From Actinomycetota bacterium (lineage in GTDB: Bacteria > Actinomycetota > Actinomycetes > Actinomycetales > Dermatophilaceae), in assembly GCA_020161845.1 (NCBI GenBank), contig JAIUNK010000016.1, positions 1 to 64,000 on the forward strand: DNA of 64,000 bases, read 5' to 3'. A program made the position numbers and the translations under genes. A model generated the notes under the pieces. That model searched no databases, was not told the DNA's origin, and saw nothing but the letters and a program-made list of their open reading frames with translations. Below are positions 45,875 through 54,747 of this stretch, one piece after another (positions within the stretch are counted from its first letter, which is position 1; the number at the start of each line of letters is the position of its first letter).

Positions 45875-46083
45875 CCGGTCCGGAGGCTCCGGGCGAGACC
45901 GCGGTCATCATGATCTGTCCGGACGGCCCACTGATCGTTCGGGGCGCCTATACCCTCGTCGACAGCAACGGAGGGCCGATCCCCGGGGCCCGTCGGACCA
46001 CCGCGCTGTGCCGCTGCGGCCGGTCCCGGGAGAAACCGTTCTGCGACGGCTCGCACAAGATGACCGGTTTCCGGGCCCCCTGA
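45871..46083 (+). CDS. CDGSH iron-sulfur domain protein
   Basis: The 70-residue protein is a single CDGSH domain that binds a [2Fe-2S] cluster with three Cys and one His. The motif CRCGRSREKPFCDGSH gives Cys47, Cys49, Cys58 and His62. The GTG start overlaps the preceding stop by 4 bases (GTGA), so translation is coupled to the iron redox enzyme. The pair suggests that this small protein carries electrons, or an Fe-S cluster, to its partner. No membrane anchor is present. Confidence 0.92.
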   Translation: MTGPEAPGETAVIMICPDGPLIVRGAYTLVDSNGGPIPGARRTTALCRCGRSREKPFCDGSHKMTGFRAP

Positions 46084-46122
46084 GGCGTGGCGCTGCCCGG
46101 GGCCGTTCGGGGCAATGCGCCT

Positions 46123-46134
46123 TGTCACGTGACA
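46123..46134. promoter_or_regulatory. Perfect 12-base palindrome upstream of glgX
   Basis: TGTCACGTGACA reads the same on both strands and lies 88 bases before the glgX start, in the gap after the CDGSH gene. E-box-like or bZIP-like palindromes of this size often bind dimeric regulators. Whether it controls glgX is unknown. Confidence 0.35.
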
Positions 46135-46221
46135 TGGGACACCTCTGCGGTCCGATTGTCGCGTGCCGTGCAGGGGTAACGTCCGACCGGATCTGTTTGC
46201 GCTGTGAGGTGGAGGTTGTTG

Positions 46222-48585
46222 GTGGCTGAGTTCGTGCCGCTGGAGCAGGACAGCTGGGAAGCGGCGAGCTGGCCGCTGGGCCCGCACACGGAGGGCGAGG
46301 TGACCACGTTCGCCGTACATGCCACGAACGCCACCCGCGTCCTGCTGGAGTTCTACGACGAACCGGCCGGCGTGGACGCGGTCTTCGACGTGGCCTGCGC
46401 GCGGGGCGCGGACGGGGCGTGGCGGGCGAAGGTCGCCGGGGCGGGGCACGGCACGCTCTACGCCTACCGGTGTTGGGGCCCGAACTGGCCGTACGACGAG
46501 TCGTGGTCGCGGGGCGACTCGGGCGCGGGATTCGTGGCGGACATCGCGGAGGGTGGCGACCGGTTCAACCCGAACAAGGTCCTCTTCGACCCCTACGCCC
46601 GGGAGATCACGCACAACGTGCTGGCGGAGTGCGTCGAGGCCTCCGGCGGCGACGCCAGCGTGTTCGGCACGGGTTGTGCGGTGCACCGCGACCGGCCGCG
46701 CCGCGAGCTGGACACCGGCCGGTATGCGCCCAAGGGCATCATCGTCGTCAACCACGACCTGGTCGGGGAGCGACCGGCGACGGCGCCGGAGAAGGCCGCC
46801 ATCTACGAGGCGCACGTCAAGAACCTGTCGATGCACCCGAGCGCGTCGCGCCTGTCTGAGCTGTTGGGCCACTACCCCGGCTTCGACGATGTGGTCGACG
46901 TGCCGGAGAGCCTGCGCGGCACCTACCAGGGTGCGGGGCTGCTCGCGCCGTACCTGCGCGCGCTGGGGATGACCACGATCGAGCTGTTGCCGGTCCACGA
47001 GACCAACACCAGCGAGAAGGCCCAACGGGAGCAGACAGCGAACCACTGGGGTTATCAGACCCTGTCGTTTTTCGCGCCGAACCGCGACTATGCCTTTGAT
47101 CGATCGCCCGGCGGGCCAACGGCCGAATTCAAGGCGATGGTCAAGGCGTTCCACGATGCGGGGATCGAGGTCTATCTCGACGTCGTCTACAACCACACCG
47201 CCGAGGGCGGGCACTGGGAGGGCGACCGGGACAGCACTGGTTTTGTGAGCCTGGGCGGTTTTGCGACGAGCGACTATTACGTGCTCGACGGCGACGACAT
47301 GCTCATTGACGGCGCGACCGGATGCTCCAACCAGATGAACGCGTCCAGCCGGGCGACGCAGCGGCTGGTGCTGGATTCGTTGGCGTACTACGCCGACGTC
47401 ATGGGCATCGACGGCTTCCGCTTCGACTTGGCGCCGGTTCTGGGCCGTCGGCCGGCGGACGCGCCCCGCGACGACTGGGAGCTGCAGCGCCGGTTCTTCC
47501 CGGACCACGAGCTGCTGGCCGACATCGCGGACCTGGCCAACGAGCGGCACGTCGAGGTCATCGCGGAGGCGTGGGACCTGTGGGGTTATGAGGTGGGCAA
47601 CTTCCCCGAGGGCTGGGGCGAGTGGAATGGGCGCTATCGCGATGAGGTGCGCGACTTCTGCAAGGGCACCGGCGACGTTGCCCAGTTCATGGACATGCTC
47701 AACGGGGATTACGCCCACTTCCACGAAGGCGGCGCCGGCAGCCCGGCCCGGTCCATCAACTTCGTCACCGCCCACGACGGTTTCACGATGCTGGACCTGG
47801 TCAGCTACAACGACAAGAACAATGACATCGACCCGCCGTTCGGGCCCAGCGACGGTGGTTGCGATGACAACAAGAGCTGGGACTCCGGCGGCGACCCGGC
47901 GCTGGTCCGGCAACGGCTGCGCAATTTCCTGGCGATCCTGTTCCTGTCGAAGGGGGTGCCGATGATCGTGGCCGGCGACGAGTTCGGCCGCACCCAGAAC
48001 GGCAACAACAACCCCTGGGCGCTGAACACGATCGGGATGTGGGCCAACTACGCCCAGGCGGCGACCAACCGGCCGCTGCAGCTGCCCGTCGACCCGGACC
48101 ACCCGAGCGACTGCGGCATGTATTACGACGTGTTCGGCGAGGCCACCTGCTCGACCGACATGAACCCGGTGTTCGGGTTCACGACGTACCTGGCGCACCT
48201 GCGCCAGCGCAACCGGCTGCTGCGCCCCGACGAGTGGGGCTCGCTGAGCCGGCCGCGCGGCAAGGCGCCGTTCGAGTTTCGCAACCCGGCCGACACGGAC
48301 GGGCCCGCCACCGGCGATCAGGCGCTGGCGTTTCGGATCCACGCCGAGGGCGCCAAGGGCAACCACGGCGACCTGTATGTGCTGATCAACATGTCGCCGG
48401 AGTCGGTCGACTTCGTCATCCCACCGCCCGACGAGGACCGCGAGTGGCGCCGCCTCATCGACACCTACGCCGCCTTCGAGTGGTGCCACAACTCGTGGCG
48501 GCCGGAGGACTCCGAGGTGATCCACGACGCCTACGTCGCGCAGGAGTGGTCGGTCGCGGTGCTGGAGGCCACCCCGATCCTCTGA
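46222..48585 (+). CDS. glgX: Glycogen debranching enzyme (isoamylase type)
   Basis: The 787-residue GH13 isoamylase-like enzyme hydrolyses alpha-1,6 branches of glycogen. An N-terminal CBM48-like part is at about residues 15-130. The barrel follows with DVVYNHTAEGG near 320, GIDGFRFDLAP (catalytic Asp) near 396, VIAEAWDLWGYE (Glu acid) near 448 and FVTAHDGFTMLDLVSYNDK (transition-state Asp) near 515. GTG 46222 is preferred to GTG 46204 because GGAGG stands 7 bases before it. glgP, glgC and other genes of glycogen turnover are not near. A palindrome stands upstream. Confidence 0.93.
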   Translation: MAEFVPLEQDSWEAASWPLGPHTEGEVTTFAVHATNATRVLLEFYDEPAGVDAVFDVACARGADGAWRAKVAGAGHGTLYAYRCWGPNWPYDESWSRGDSGAGFVADIAEGGDRFNPNKVLFDPYAREITHNVLAECVEASGGDASVFGTGCAVHRDRPRRELDTGRYAPKGIIVVNHDLVGERPATAPEKAAIYEAHVKNLSMHPSASRLSELLGHYPGFDDVVDVPESLRGTYQGAGLLAPYLRALGMTTIELLPVHETNTSEKAQREQTANHWGYQTLSFFAPNRDYAFDRSPGGPTAEFKAMVKAFHDAGIEVYLDVVYNHTAEGGHWEGDRDSTGFVSLGGFATSDYYVLDGDDMLIDGATGCSNQMNASSRATQRLVLDSLAYYADVMGIDGFRFDLAPVLGRRPADAPRDDWELQRRFFPDHELLADIADLANERHVEVIAEAWDLWGYEVGNFPEGWGEWNGRYRDEVRDFCKGTGDVAQFMDMLNGDYAHFHEGGAGSPARSINFVTAHDGFTMLDLVSYNDKNNDIDPPFGPSDGGCDDNKSWDSGGDPALVRQRLRNFLAILFLSKGVPMIVAGDEFGRTQNGNNNPWALNTIGMWANYAQAATNRPLQLPVDPDHPSDCGMYYDVFGEATCSTDMNPVFGFTTYLAHLRQRNRLLRPDEWGSLSRPRGKAPFEFRNPADTDGPATGDQALAFRIHAEGAKGNHGDLYVLINMSPESVDFVIPPPDEDREWRRLIDTYAAFEWCHNSWRPEDSEVIHDAYVAQEWSVAVLEATPIL

Positions 48586-48617
48586 GCCCCGGCCCGCCTG
48601 CTGGCAGGCTCGGGTGC

Positions 48618-49388
48618 ATGGCCACCTTCGTCGACATCTCCGTCCCGCTGCAGTCCGGCATCGCCTCGGACCCGCCCGGGCATTGCCCGCAGATCACCTA
48701 CATCGACCATCGGCAATCGGCCAAGGACGTCGTCTCGTTCTTCCCCGGCGCGCGCGAGGAGGACCTGCCCGACGGTGAGGGCTGGGCCATCGAGAAGATC
48801 ACCTTGACCACACACGGGGGGACGCACCTCGACGCGCCGTACCACTACGCCACCACCATGAACGGCGGCGAACGCGCGATCACCATCGACGAGGTACCGC
48901 TGGAATGGTGCTTCCAGCCCGGGGTGAAGCTTGACTTCCGGGGGCTACCGGACGGGTACGTCGTGACCGCCGCCGACGTCGCAGCCGAGCTGGAGCGCAT
49001 CGGGCACGAGCTGGCGCCGTTGGAGATCGTCGTGGTGAACACCGCGGCGGGGGTGCGCTACGGCGAGGCGGACTACGTGTCGCGCGGTTGCGGGATGGGC
49101 GCTGAGGCGACGCTCTATCTGCTGGAGCGCGGGGTCCGGGTCACCGGCACGGACGCCTGGAGCTGGGACGCGCCGTTCTCGTACACGGCGGCGCGGTACG
49201 CGCAGTCCGGGGACGCCTCGATCATCTGGGAGGGCCATAAGGCCTCGCGCCAGGTCGGCTACTGCCATCTGGAGAAGCTGCACAACCTCGAGGCGCTGCC
49301 CGCCGACGGGTTCACGGTGGCGTGCTTCCCGATGAAGATCCACGCGGCGAGCGCCGGCTGGACCCGCGCGGTCGCCATCCTGCCCTGA
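48618..49388 (+). CDS. Cyclase-family (kynurenine-formamidase-like) metal hydrolase
   Basis: The 256-residue protein has the cyclase-family metal-binding signature HGGTHLDAPYHYA near residue 64 and the VDISVPL start typical of this fold. It should hydrolyse an amide or lactone, in the manner of bacterial kynurenine formamidase. The second region, DAWSWDAPF near 180, agrees. It has no neighbouring tryptophan genes, so the substrate is open. The start ATG 48618 follows glgX by 32 bases. A long palindrome beyond the stop probably ends transcription from both sides. Confidence 0.85.
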   Translation: MATFVDISVPLQSGIASDPPGHCPQITYIDHRQSAKDVVSFFPGAREEDLPDGEGWAIEKITLTTHGGTHLDAPYHYATTMNGGERAITIDEVPLEWCFQPGVKLDFRGLPDGYVVTAADVAAELERIGHELAPLEIVVVNTAAGVRYGEADYVSRGCGMGAEATLYLLERGVRVTGTDAWSWDAPFSYTAARYAQSGDASIIWEGHKASRQVGYCHLEKLHNLEALPADGFTVACFPMKIHAASAGWTRAVAILP

Positions 49389-49410
49389 CAGCCGCCCAGC
49401 CGCGCCCCTG

Positions 49411-49472
49411 CCGACCGTTCACCGCACCCCTCTTCATACCGTGGTATGAGGAGCCGGGCGACGAACGGTCGG
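49411..49472. terminator. 62-base palindrome between convergent genes
   Basis: Outer perfect arms CCGACCGTTC and GAACGGTCGG (49411-49420 and 49463-49472) enclose an inner inverted repeat TCATACC-GT-GGTATGA (49434-49449), extended by CTC/GAG with one mismatch on each side. It lies between the ends of two converging genes, so a bidirectional terminator is the likely role. Confidence 0.7.
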
Positions 49473-49499
49473 GCGCCTGGGTCGGCAGCGTGCGGGGGG

Positions 49500-51167
49500 T
49501 CAGTTCTTGAGGGTCGGTACGCAGCTGGGGAGGGCGGCCCGATCCAGGGAGCCGTCGGCCCGGCGGGGGAGCGCCTCGACGAAGGTCACCGAGCGCAGGA
49601 ACTTGTACTTGGCCACCCGCGACGACACGTGCTTGAGCATCTCGATCGGCGTGGCCTTGGCGCCCGGGTGCAGCACGATCACGGCGTACGGCGCCTCGTC
49701 ACCCGACCCGTCCCGCAGGTCCACCCCGAACACCCCGGCATCGGCGACCGACGGATGCGTGCGCAGCACGTCCTCCAACTCCGCCGGCGGCACCTGGAAG
49801 CCCTTGGCCTTGATCAGCTCCTTGCACCGGCCGACCGTCCAGGTGACCCCCTCGGCGGTGACCTGCACCAGGTCGCCGGTGTGCAGCCAGCCGTCGGGGT
49901 CCAGGATGCGGGCGGTCTCCTCCGGCAGGTCCAGATAGCCGCTCATCACGTTCGGGCCGCGGACCAGCATCTCCCCGGTCGCGCTGCGGCCCTGCGCCGG
50001 GATGTCCAGGTCGGCGCCGGTCAGCGGGTCCACGATCCGCATCTCGATGTTCGGGATGGGCGCGCCGATCGCCGAGTGCGGGATGTCCGGCCGGTCCAGC
50101 GGCGTGACGTGGGTGACCGGGGACAGCTCGGTCATGCCGTAGCCCTGCGCCAGCGTGCACCCCAACCGCCGCGCCACCGCGGCGCCCACCTCGTCGGTGA
50201 GCGGGGCGGCCCCACAGATCATGAACTCCAGGCTGGACAGGTCGAACTGCTCCACGTCCGGGGCGGCGGCCAGCAGTTTGGCCACCAGCGGCACGATCGT
50301 CACCATCGTCGCGCGGTAGGTCTGGATCGCCGACAGCATCCCGATGAGGTCGAACTGCGGCATCGTCACGAGTTCGTAGCGGCCGGCCAACGCGCAGTTC
50401 ATCGTGACGGTCAGCGCGTAGACGTGACTGAACGGCAGGAACGTCAAAAAGACGTGCTGGGACCGGCGCTGGTTGATGACCGGGGTGATCTGGGCCAGGT
50501 TCGCGACGAGGTTGCGGTGGGTGAGGGCGACCGGCTTCATCAGGCCGCCGATGCCCGACGACAGGGGTACGCAGGCGACGTGGCTGGCCGGGTCGATCGC
50601 GACGTCCGGCGGGGCGTCGGGGCAGGCGAGCAGCTGCGCGTACGACGTGTGCCCGGCGGCCACGGCCGCATCGTGGGCCGCCCCGACCTCGCTGGGATGG
50701 CCGAGCGAACCCGCCGCGCTGCCGCCGCCGACCACGATGACCCGGTCGGGGCTCCAGCCGAGCTGGGCGGCGGCCGCGGCCACGGCGGGCAAGGCGACGG
50801 GGTGGGCGATGGCATACCGGGCCCGGGACACCGTCAGCTGATGGGCGACCTCACCGGCGGTGTACTGGACGTTCATCGGCGACGCCGCGGCACCGCAGCG
50901 CACCACGCCGTGGAAGGCGCTGACGTAGTCGGGCGAGGTGGGCAGGCCGAGGGCCACCGAGTCGCCGGGGCCCACCCCATGGGCGCCGAGCCAGGCGGCG
51001 ACCGCGTCGACCTGCGCGCGGAGCTGCGCAAAGGTCAGGGCCTCGCCCGAGGCGGCAACCCGCACCGCGACGCGACCGAGATCGGACTCCGTGAGCTGGG
51101 CGAAGATCGCGTCATAGAGGCTCTGCTGCGGGATCTCGACGTCGGGCAGGGGGCCGCGGATGGCCAT
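49500..51167 (-). CDS. Acyl-CoA ligase-like (ANL family) protein without the A10 lysine
   Basis: The 555-residue protein is built like a 4-coumarate- or fatty-acyl-CoA ligase. It has the GYGMTELSPV motif near residue 337, WLHTGDLVQV near 425 and GRCKELIKAKGFQVPPAELE near 442. Two key sites differ: the ATP-binding loop reads LSSGIGGLMKPVALTH instead of the usual SSGTTGLPKG, and the C-terminal motif reads RADGSLDRAA, without the Lys needed for the first reaction step. It may be slow, work on preformed adenylates, or have another role. The gene ends near a strong palindrome. Confidence 0.8.
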   Translation of the reverse strand: MAIRGPLPDVEIPQQSLYDAIFAQLTESDLGRVAVRVAASGEALTFAQLRAQVDAVAAWLGAHGVGPGDSVALGLPTSPDYVSAFHGVVRCGAAASPMNVQYTAGEVAHQLTVSRARYAIAHPVALPAVAAAAAQLGWSPDRVIVVGGGSAAGSLGHPSEVGAAHDAAVAAGHTSYAQLLACPDAPPDVAIDPASHVACVPLSSGIGGLMKPVALTHRNLVANLAQITPVINQRRSQHVFLTFLPFSHVYALTVTMNCALAGRYELVTMPQFDLIGMLSAIQTYRATMVTIVPLVAKLLAAAPDVEQFDLSSLEFMICGAAPLTDEVGAAVARRLGCTLAQGYGMTELSPVTHVTPLDRPDIPHSAIGAPIPNIEMRIVDPLTGADLDIPAQGRSATGEMLVRGPNVMSGYLDLPEETARILDPDGWLHTGDLVQVTAEGVTWTVGRCKELIKAKGFQVPPAELEDVLRTHPSVADAGVFGVDLRDGSGDEAPYAVIVLHPGAKATPIEMLKHVSSRVAKYKFLRSVTFVEALPRRADGSLDRAALPSCVPTLKN

Positions 51168-51279
51168 GACGCGTCCTTCGGTGTCGGTGAGCGCCGCGTC
51201 CTCGCGGCCGAGTCGAACCTACCGCTGCGGGCCCGCCCTGCCCCGGGTCGTCTTGCGTTCGAGTGGGTAGTTTTCCCCC

Positions 51280-52008
51280 ATGGACCCTTCTGCCACCTCC
51301 GGTGCAGCTGTTCCCGCCACCAGCGGCGCAGCCGTTCCCGCCACCAGCGGCGCACCTGCCGTGAACCCGCGCACGGGCACCGCGACCGACGCACTGCGGC
51401 GCATCTTGGCCTCGGGCCCGGTGCGATGGCTGCTGGCAGGCGACTCGATCACCTCGGGCTGGGGCCTGCGCAATCCGGACCAGGGATACGCGGGGCTGTT
51501 CGCGACGCACCTGGCGCACGAGGCCGGGGACCTGCGGGCCGCCGACGTGGTCGACAACAGCGGCGTGCCGGGCGCCACGGTGGGCGAGACGCTGTGGGAC
51601 TTCGATGAGCGGGTGCTGGGATACAACGCCCAGGTCGTCTCGATCCTGTTGGGCATGAACGACGCCGGCTGGGGTGCCGGCGGTCTGGGCCAGTTCGCCG
51701 ACGGGATGGCCGAACTCGTCGACCAGGTGCAGGCGCTGGGGGCCCAGGTGGTGCTGCACACGCCGTACCCGGTCGGCCCCGGCGACGACAGTCACGACGC
51801 GCTGCCGGCGTATTGCGACGTGATCCGCGAACTCGCCGCCCGCCAGTGGCTGCCGCTGGTCGATCATGCGGCGCACTGGGCGACGCTGGCCCCCGCCGAG
51901 ACCGCGCCCTGGTACCTCGACCCCTGGCACCTGCGCGAACGCGGGCACGCCGAGTTGGCCCGGGTGATGATCGACACGCTGCTTCCGCCGCGGGATGGGC
52001 TCGGCTGA
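51280..52008 (+). CDS. SGNH/GDSL hydrolase
   Basis: The 242-residue single-domain SGNH esterase/lipase has the nucleophile GDSITSGWG near residue 54, the Gly of SGVPGAT near 95, the Asn in LGMNDAGWG near 125 and the Asp/His pair in YLDPWHLRERGH near 216. All four blocks are present. The first 28 residues contain repeated PATSGAAV from a 24-base tandem repeat and no signal peptide is clear, so it may be cytosolic. The substrate is an ester of unknown kind. Confidence 0.85.
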   Translation: MDPSATSGAAVPATSGAAVPATSGAPAVNPRTGTATDALRRILASGPVRWLLAGDSITSGWGLRNPDQGYAGLFATHLAHEAGDLRAADVVDNSGVPGATVGETLWDFDERVLGYNAQVVSILLGMNDAGWGAGGLGQFADGMAELVDQVQALGAQVVLHTPYPVGPGDDSHDALPAYCDVIRELAARQWLPLVDHAAHWATLAPAETAPWYLDPWHLRERGHAELARVMIDTLLPPRDGLG

Positions 52009-52040
52009 GGTTTGCCTCACCGAAGTTGCGTCGGCTAGCC

Positions 52041-52152
52041 TCGAGGGCGAGGGGAGTACTTCCCAAGCCTGCTTCGGTCACTACGGCGCCATCGACGGCC
52101 GCCTCGGAGCAGCGCCGCCCAGCCCAGCGCGGGTGGCGAAGGAGACCTCGGA
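52041..52152 (+). promoter_or_regulatory. yybP-ykoY (Mn2+) riboswitch
   Basis: Two hallmark blocks of the yybP-ykoY family are visible: GGGGAGTA at 52051-52058 and GAAGGAGACC at 52138-52147. A closing stem can form between CGAGG (about 52042-52046) and CCTCG (52146-52150). The middle is GC-rich and can fold into a hairpin. It is followed within 30 bases by a terC gene, the usual partner. Such leaders switch on expression when Mn2+ binds. The fold is judged by eye. Confidence 0.85.
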
Positions 52153-52177
52153 CCATTGACGTCCTAGGAGTTCCCTC

Positions 52178-53185
52178 GTGCCCATCGGTAGCCCCACGCT
52201 CTGGCTGGTGACCATCGCCGGCGTGCTCGCCCTGTTCGTGCTCGACTTCCTCATCACCCGACGCCCGCACGCCGTCTCGATGCGCGAGGCCATCGGGTGG
52301 TCGGTGTTCTATGTGGCCATCCCGGTGGCCTTCGGTGCCTGGCTCTGGCGGGCCTAAGGTTCGGAGATCGGCCTGCAGTTCTCCGCCGGCTATCTGGTCG
52401 AGAAGTCGTTGTCGGTCGACAATCTCTTCGTCTTCATGCTGCTCCTGGGTGCCTTCGCGGTGCCCCGCGAACTCCAGCAGCGGGTGCTGCTCATCGGGGT
52501 GGCCGGGGCGCTGGTACTGCGGGCGATCTTCATCGCCGTCGGCGCCCAGCTCATCGCCAATTTCACCTGGGCCTTCCTGCTGTTCGGCGCGATTCTGCTG
52601 GCCACCGCGGTGAAAGTGCTGCGCGACGCGATGGCCCCGGCCGACCACAGCATCGACGTGGCACAGCTTCGTTCGGTGCGCATCCTGCGCCGGTTCTCAC
52701 CGGTCACCGACGGCTACCACGGGCCCCGCCTCTCGGTTCAGGACGGCGGGCGCCGAGCGCTCACCCCGATGGCGCTGGTCATCGTCGCGATTCTCGGCAC
52801 GGACGTGGTGTTCGCGATCGACTCGATTCCGGCGGTCTACGGCATCACCGGGGACCCTTACCTGGTCTTCGTGACGAACGCGTTCGCGCTGCTGGGGCTG
52901 CGTGCCCTGTACTTCGTGCTCGAGGGCGCCCTCAAGCACCTGGCCCACCTCGGCTATGGCCTGGCCGCGATCCTGGGCTTCATCGGCGTGAAGCTGGTGC
53001 TGCACTGGGCCAGCGGGATCTGGGCCGGCCTGCCGCACATCCCGACGCTGGCCTCGCTGGGGGTGATTGTCGGCATCCTGACCGTCACCGTGGTGACCAG
53101 CCTGCTCGCCGCCCGCCGCGAGCAGGCGTCGCGGGAGCGGGCCGCCGCCGAGGCCCGGCCGCCCGTGGGTGCCGACGAGCGCTGA
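52178..53185 (+). pseudogene. TerC-family membrane protein, interrupted by an in-frame TAA
   Basis: The gene starts at GTG 52178 behind AGGAG and encodes the first 59 residues with two membrane helices (LWLVTIAGVLALFVLDFLIT onward). Codon 60 is TAA (52355-52357). The frame then continues unbroken for 275 codons with family motifs EKSLSVDNLFVFMLLLGAFA and IVAILGTDVVFAIDSIPAVY, the latter with the conserved acidic residues. The two parts add up to normal TerC length (about 335). TerC proteins export Mn2+ or help load metal onto exported enzymes. A single-base change such as GAA, CAA or TCA to TAA would explain the stop. A restart at the internal start near 52409 would lose helices 1-2. Confidence 0.9.
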
Positions 53186-53192
53186 GGCCCGA

Positions 53193-54683
53193 TCACAGCG
53201 CGAGGCCGACGTACTTGGTCTCCAGGTATTCCTCGATCCCCTCGGCGCCACCCTCCCGGCCGAAACCCGAGGCCTTGACCCCGCCGAACGGCGCGGCGGC
53301 GTTGCTGAGCAGGCCCTGGTTGACGGCGACCATGCCGTAGGCCAGCGCCTCGCTGACGCGCACGGCGCGGCTGAGGTCGCGGGTGAAGAGGTACGCCGCG
53401 AGCCCGTACTCCGTGTCGTTCGCCGCCCGCACCACGGCGTCCTCGTCGGTGAACGTCTGGATGGCCGCCACCGGCCCGAAGATCTCCGACCCGACCAGCT
53501 CGGCGTCGGCCGGCACGTCGGTCAGCACCGTGGGCGCGAAGAAGTGGCCGGGTCCGGGGGTGGCCTCACCGCCGCAGGTGATTCGCGCCCCGCGGCGTAC
53601 GGCGTCCGCCACCAGCCCCCCGACGTCCCGCGCCGCGGCGGCCGTCACGAGCGGGCCGACCTGGCTGCCCTCGGCGAGGCCGTGCCCGAGGACCAGCCCG
53701 CCCATCCGCTCGCCGAGTCTCGCGGCGAACTCCGCCGCCACGTCGGCGTGCACGAACAGCCGGTTGGCCGCGGTGCACGCCTCGCCCATGTTGCGCATCT
53801 TGGCGACCATCGCGCCCTCCACGGCCCGGTCGAGGTCGGCGTCGGGGAAGACGACGAACGGGGCGTTGCCGCCCAGCTCCATCGAGACCCGCAGCAGCCG
53901 CTGCGCGGACTGCTCGACCAGGGCGCGCCCCACGGCGGTGGACCCGGTGAAGGTGATCTTGCGGGTCCGCGGGTCGCGGATCAGCGGCTCCATGACGGCG
54001 CCGGTGCGGGATGTCGTGACCAGGTTGACGACGCCCGCGGGGACGCCGACCTCGCGCAGCAGGTCGACGAAGGCCAGCATCGTCAGCGGGGTGAGCCCGG
54101 CCGGCTTGACCACGGCGGTGCAGCCGGCGGCCAGCGCGGGCCCCAGCTTGCGGGTCGCCATCGCCAGCGGGAAGTTCCACGGGGTGATCATCAGCGTCGG
54201 CCCGACCGGCTGCCGCATGGTGAGCAGGCGGCTCGCCCCGTTCGGAGCCACGGTGTAGCTGCCCCGGATCCGCACGGCCTCCTCGGCGAACCAGCGCAGG
54301 AAGTCCGCGCCGTAGGCGACCTCCCCCTGGGATTCGGCCAGCGGCTTGCCCATCTCCAGCGACATCAGCCGCGCGAAGTCGTCGGCGCGCGCGGTGACCA
54401 GCTCGAATGCCGCGCGGAGCAGTTCGCTGCGCTCCCGCGGCGGGGTGGCGGCCCAGTCGGCCTGGGCGTCCGCGGCGGCGGTCAGTGCCGCCAGGCCGTC
54501 CTCGGGGGTGGCGTCCGCGACCTGCGCCAGCTCTTGCTCGGACGCCGGGTCCTCGACCGCGAAGGTCGCCCCGCCGGTCGCCTCGCGCCAGCCGCCCGCG
54601 ACGTACAGGCCCTTCGGCACCCGATCGAGCAGGGCCCGGTCGGCATCGTTCAGGGGGTAGGTGAGCGGGGTCTGCGTGGTCAT
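53193..54683 (-). CDS. gabD: Succinate-semialdehyde dehydrogenase (NAD(P)+)
   Basis: The 496-residue aldehyde dehydrogenase is of the succinate-semialdehyde type. The cofactor region is PWNFPLAMATRKLGPALAAG near 170, the Glu in MELGGNAPFVVF near 270 and the catalytic Cys in NMGEACTAANR near 304. The C-terminal NQGLLSNAAAPFGGVKASGF segment is typical of GabD-like enzymes. It would finish GABA breakdown and feed succinate to the TCA cycle. Start ATG 54683 (MTTQTP). Eight bases separate its stop from the end of terC. gabT is not in view. Confidence 0.88.
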   Translation of the reverse strand: MTTQTPLTYPLNDADRALLDRVPKGLYVAGGWREATGGATFAVEDPASEQELAQVADATPEDGLAALTAAADAQADWAATPPRERSELLRAAFELVTARADDFARLMSLEMGKPLAESQGEVAYGADFLRWFAEEAVRIRGSYTVAPNGASRLLTMRQPVGPTLMITPWNFPLAMATRKLGPALAAGCTAVVKPAGLTPLTMLAFVDLLREVGVPAGVVNLVTTSRTGAVMEPLIRDPRTRKITFTGSTAVGRALVEQSAQRLLRVSMELGGNAPFVVFPDADLDRAVEGAMVAKMRNMGEACTAANRLFVHADVAAEFAARLGERMGGLVLGHGLAEGSQVGPLVTAAAARDVGGLVADAVRRGARITCGGEATPGPGHFFAPTVLTDVPADAELVGSEIFGPVAAIQTFTDEDAVVRAANDTEYGLAAYLFTRDLSRAVRVSEALAYGMVAVNQGLLSNAAAPFGGVKASGFGREGGAEGIEEYLETKYVGLAL

Positions 54684-54747
54684 GGCGTCCTCCCGGGTCG
54701 GTGGGCGCCAGCGTAATCAGCCGCGGGGACCGTCGCCGCCGGGGGCG

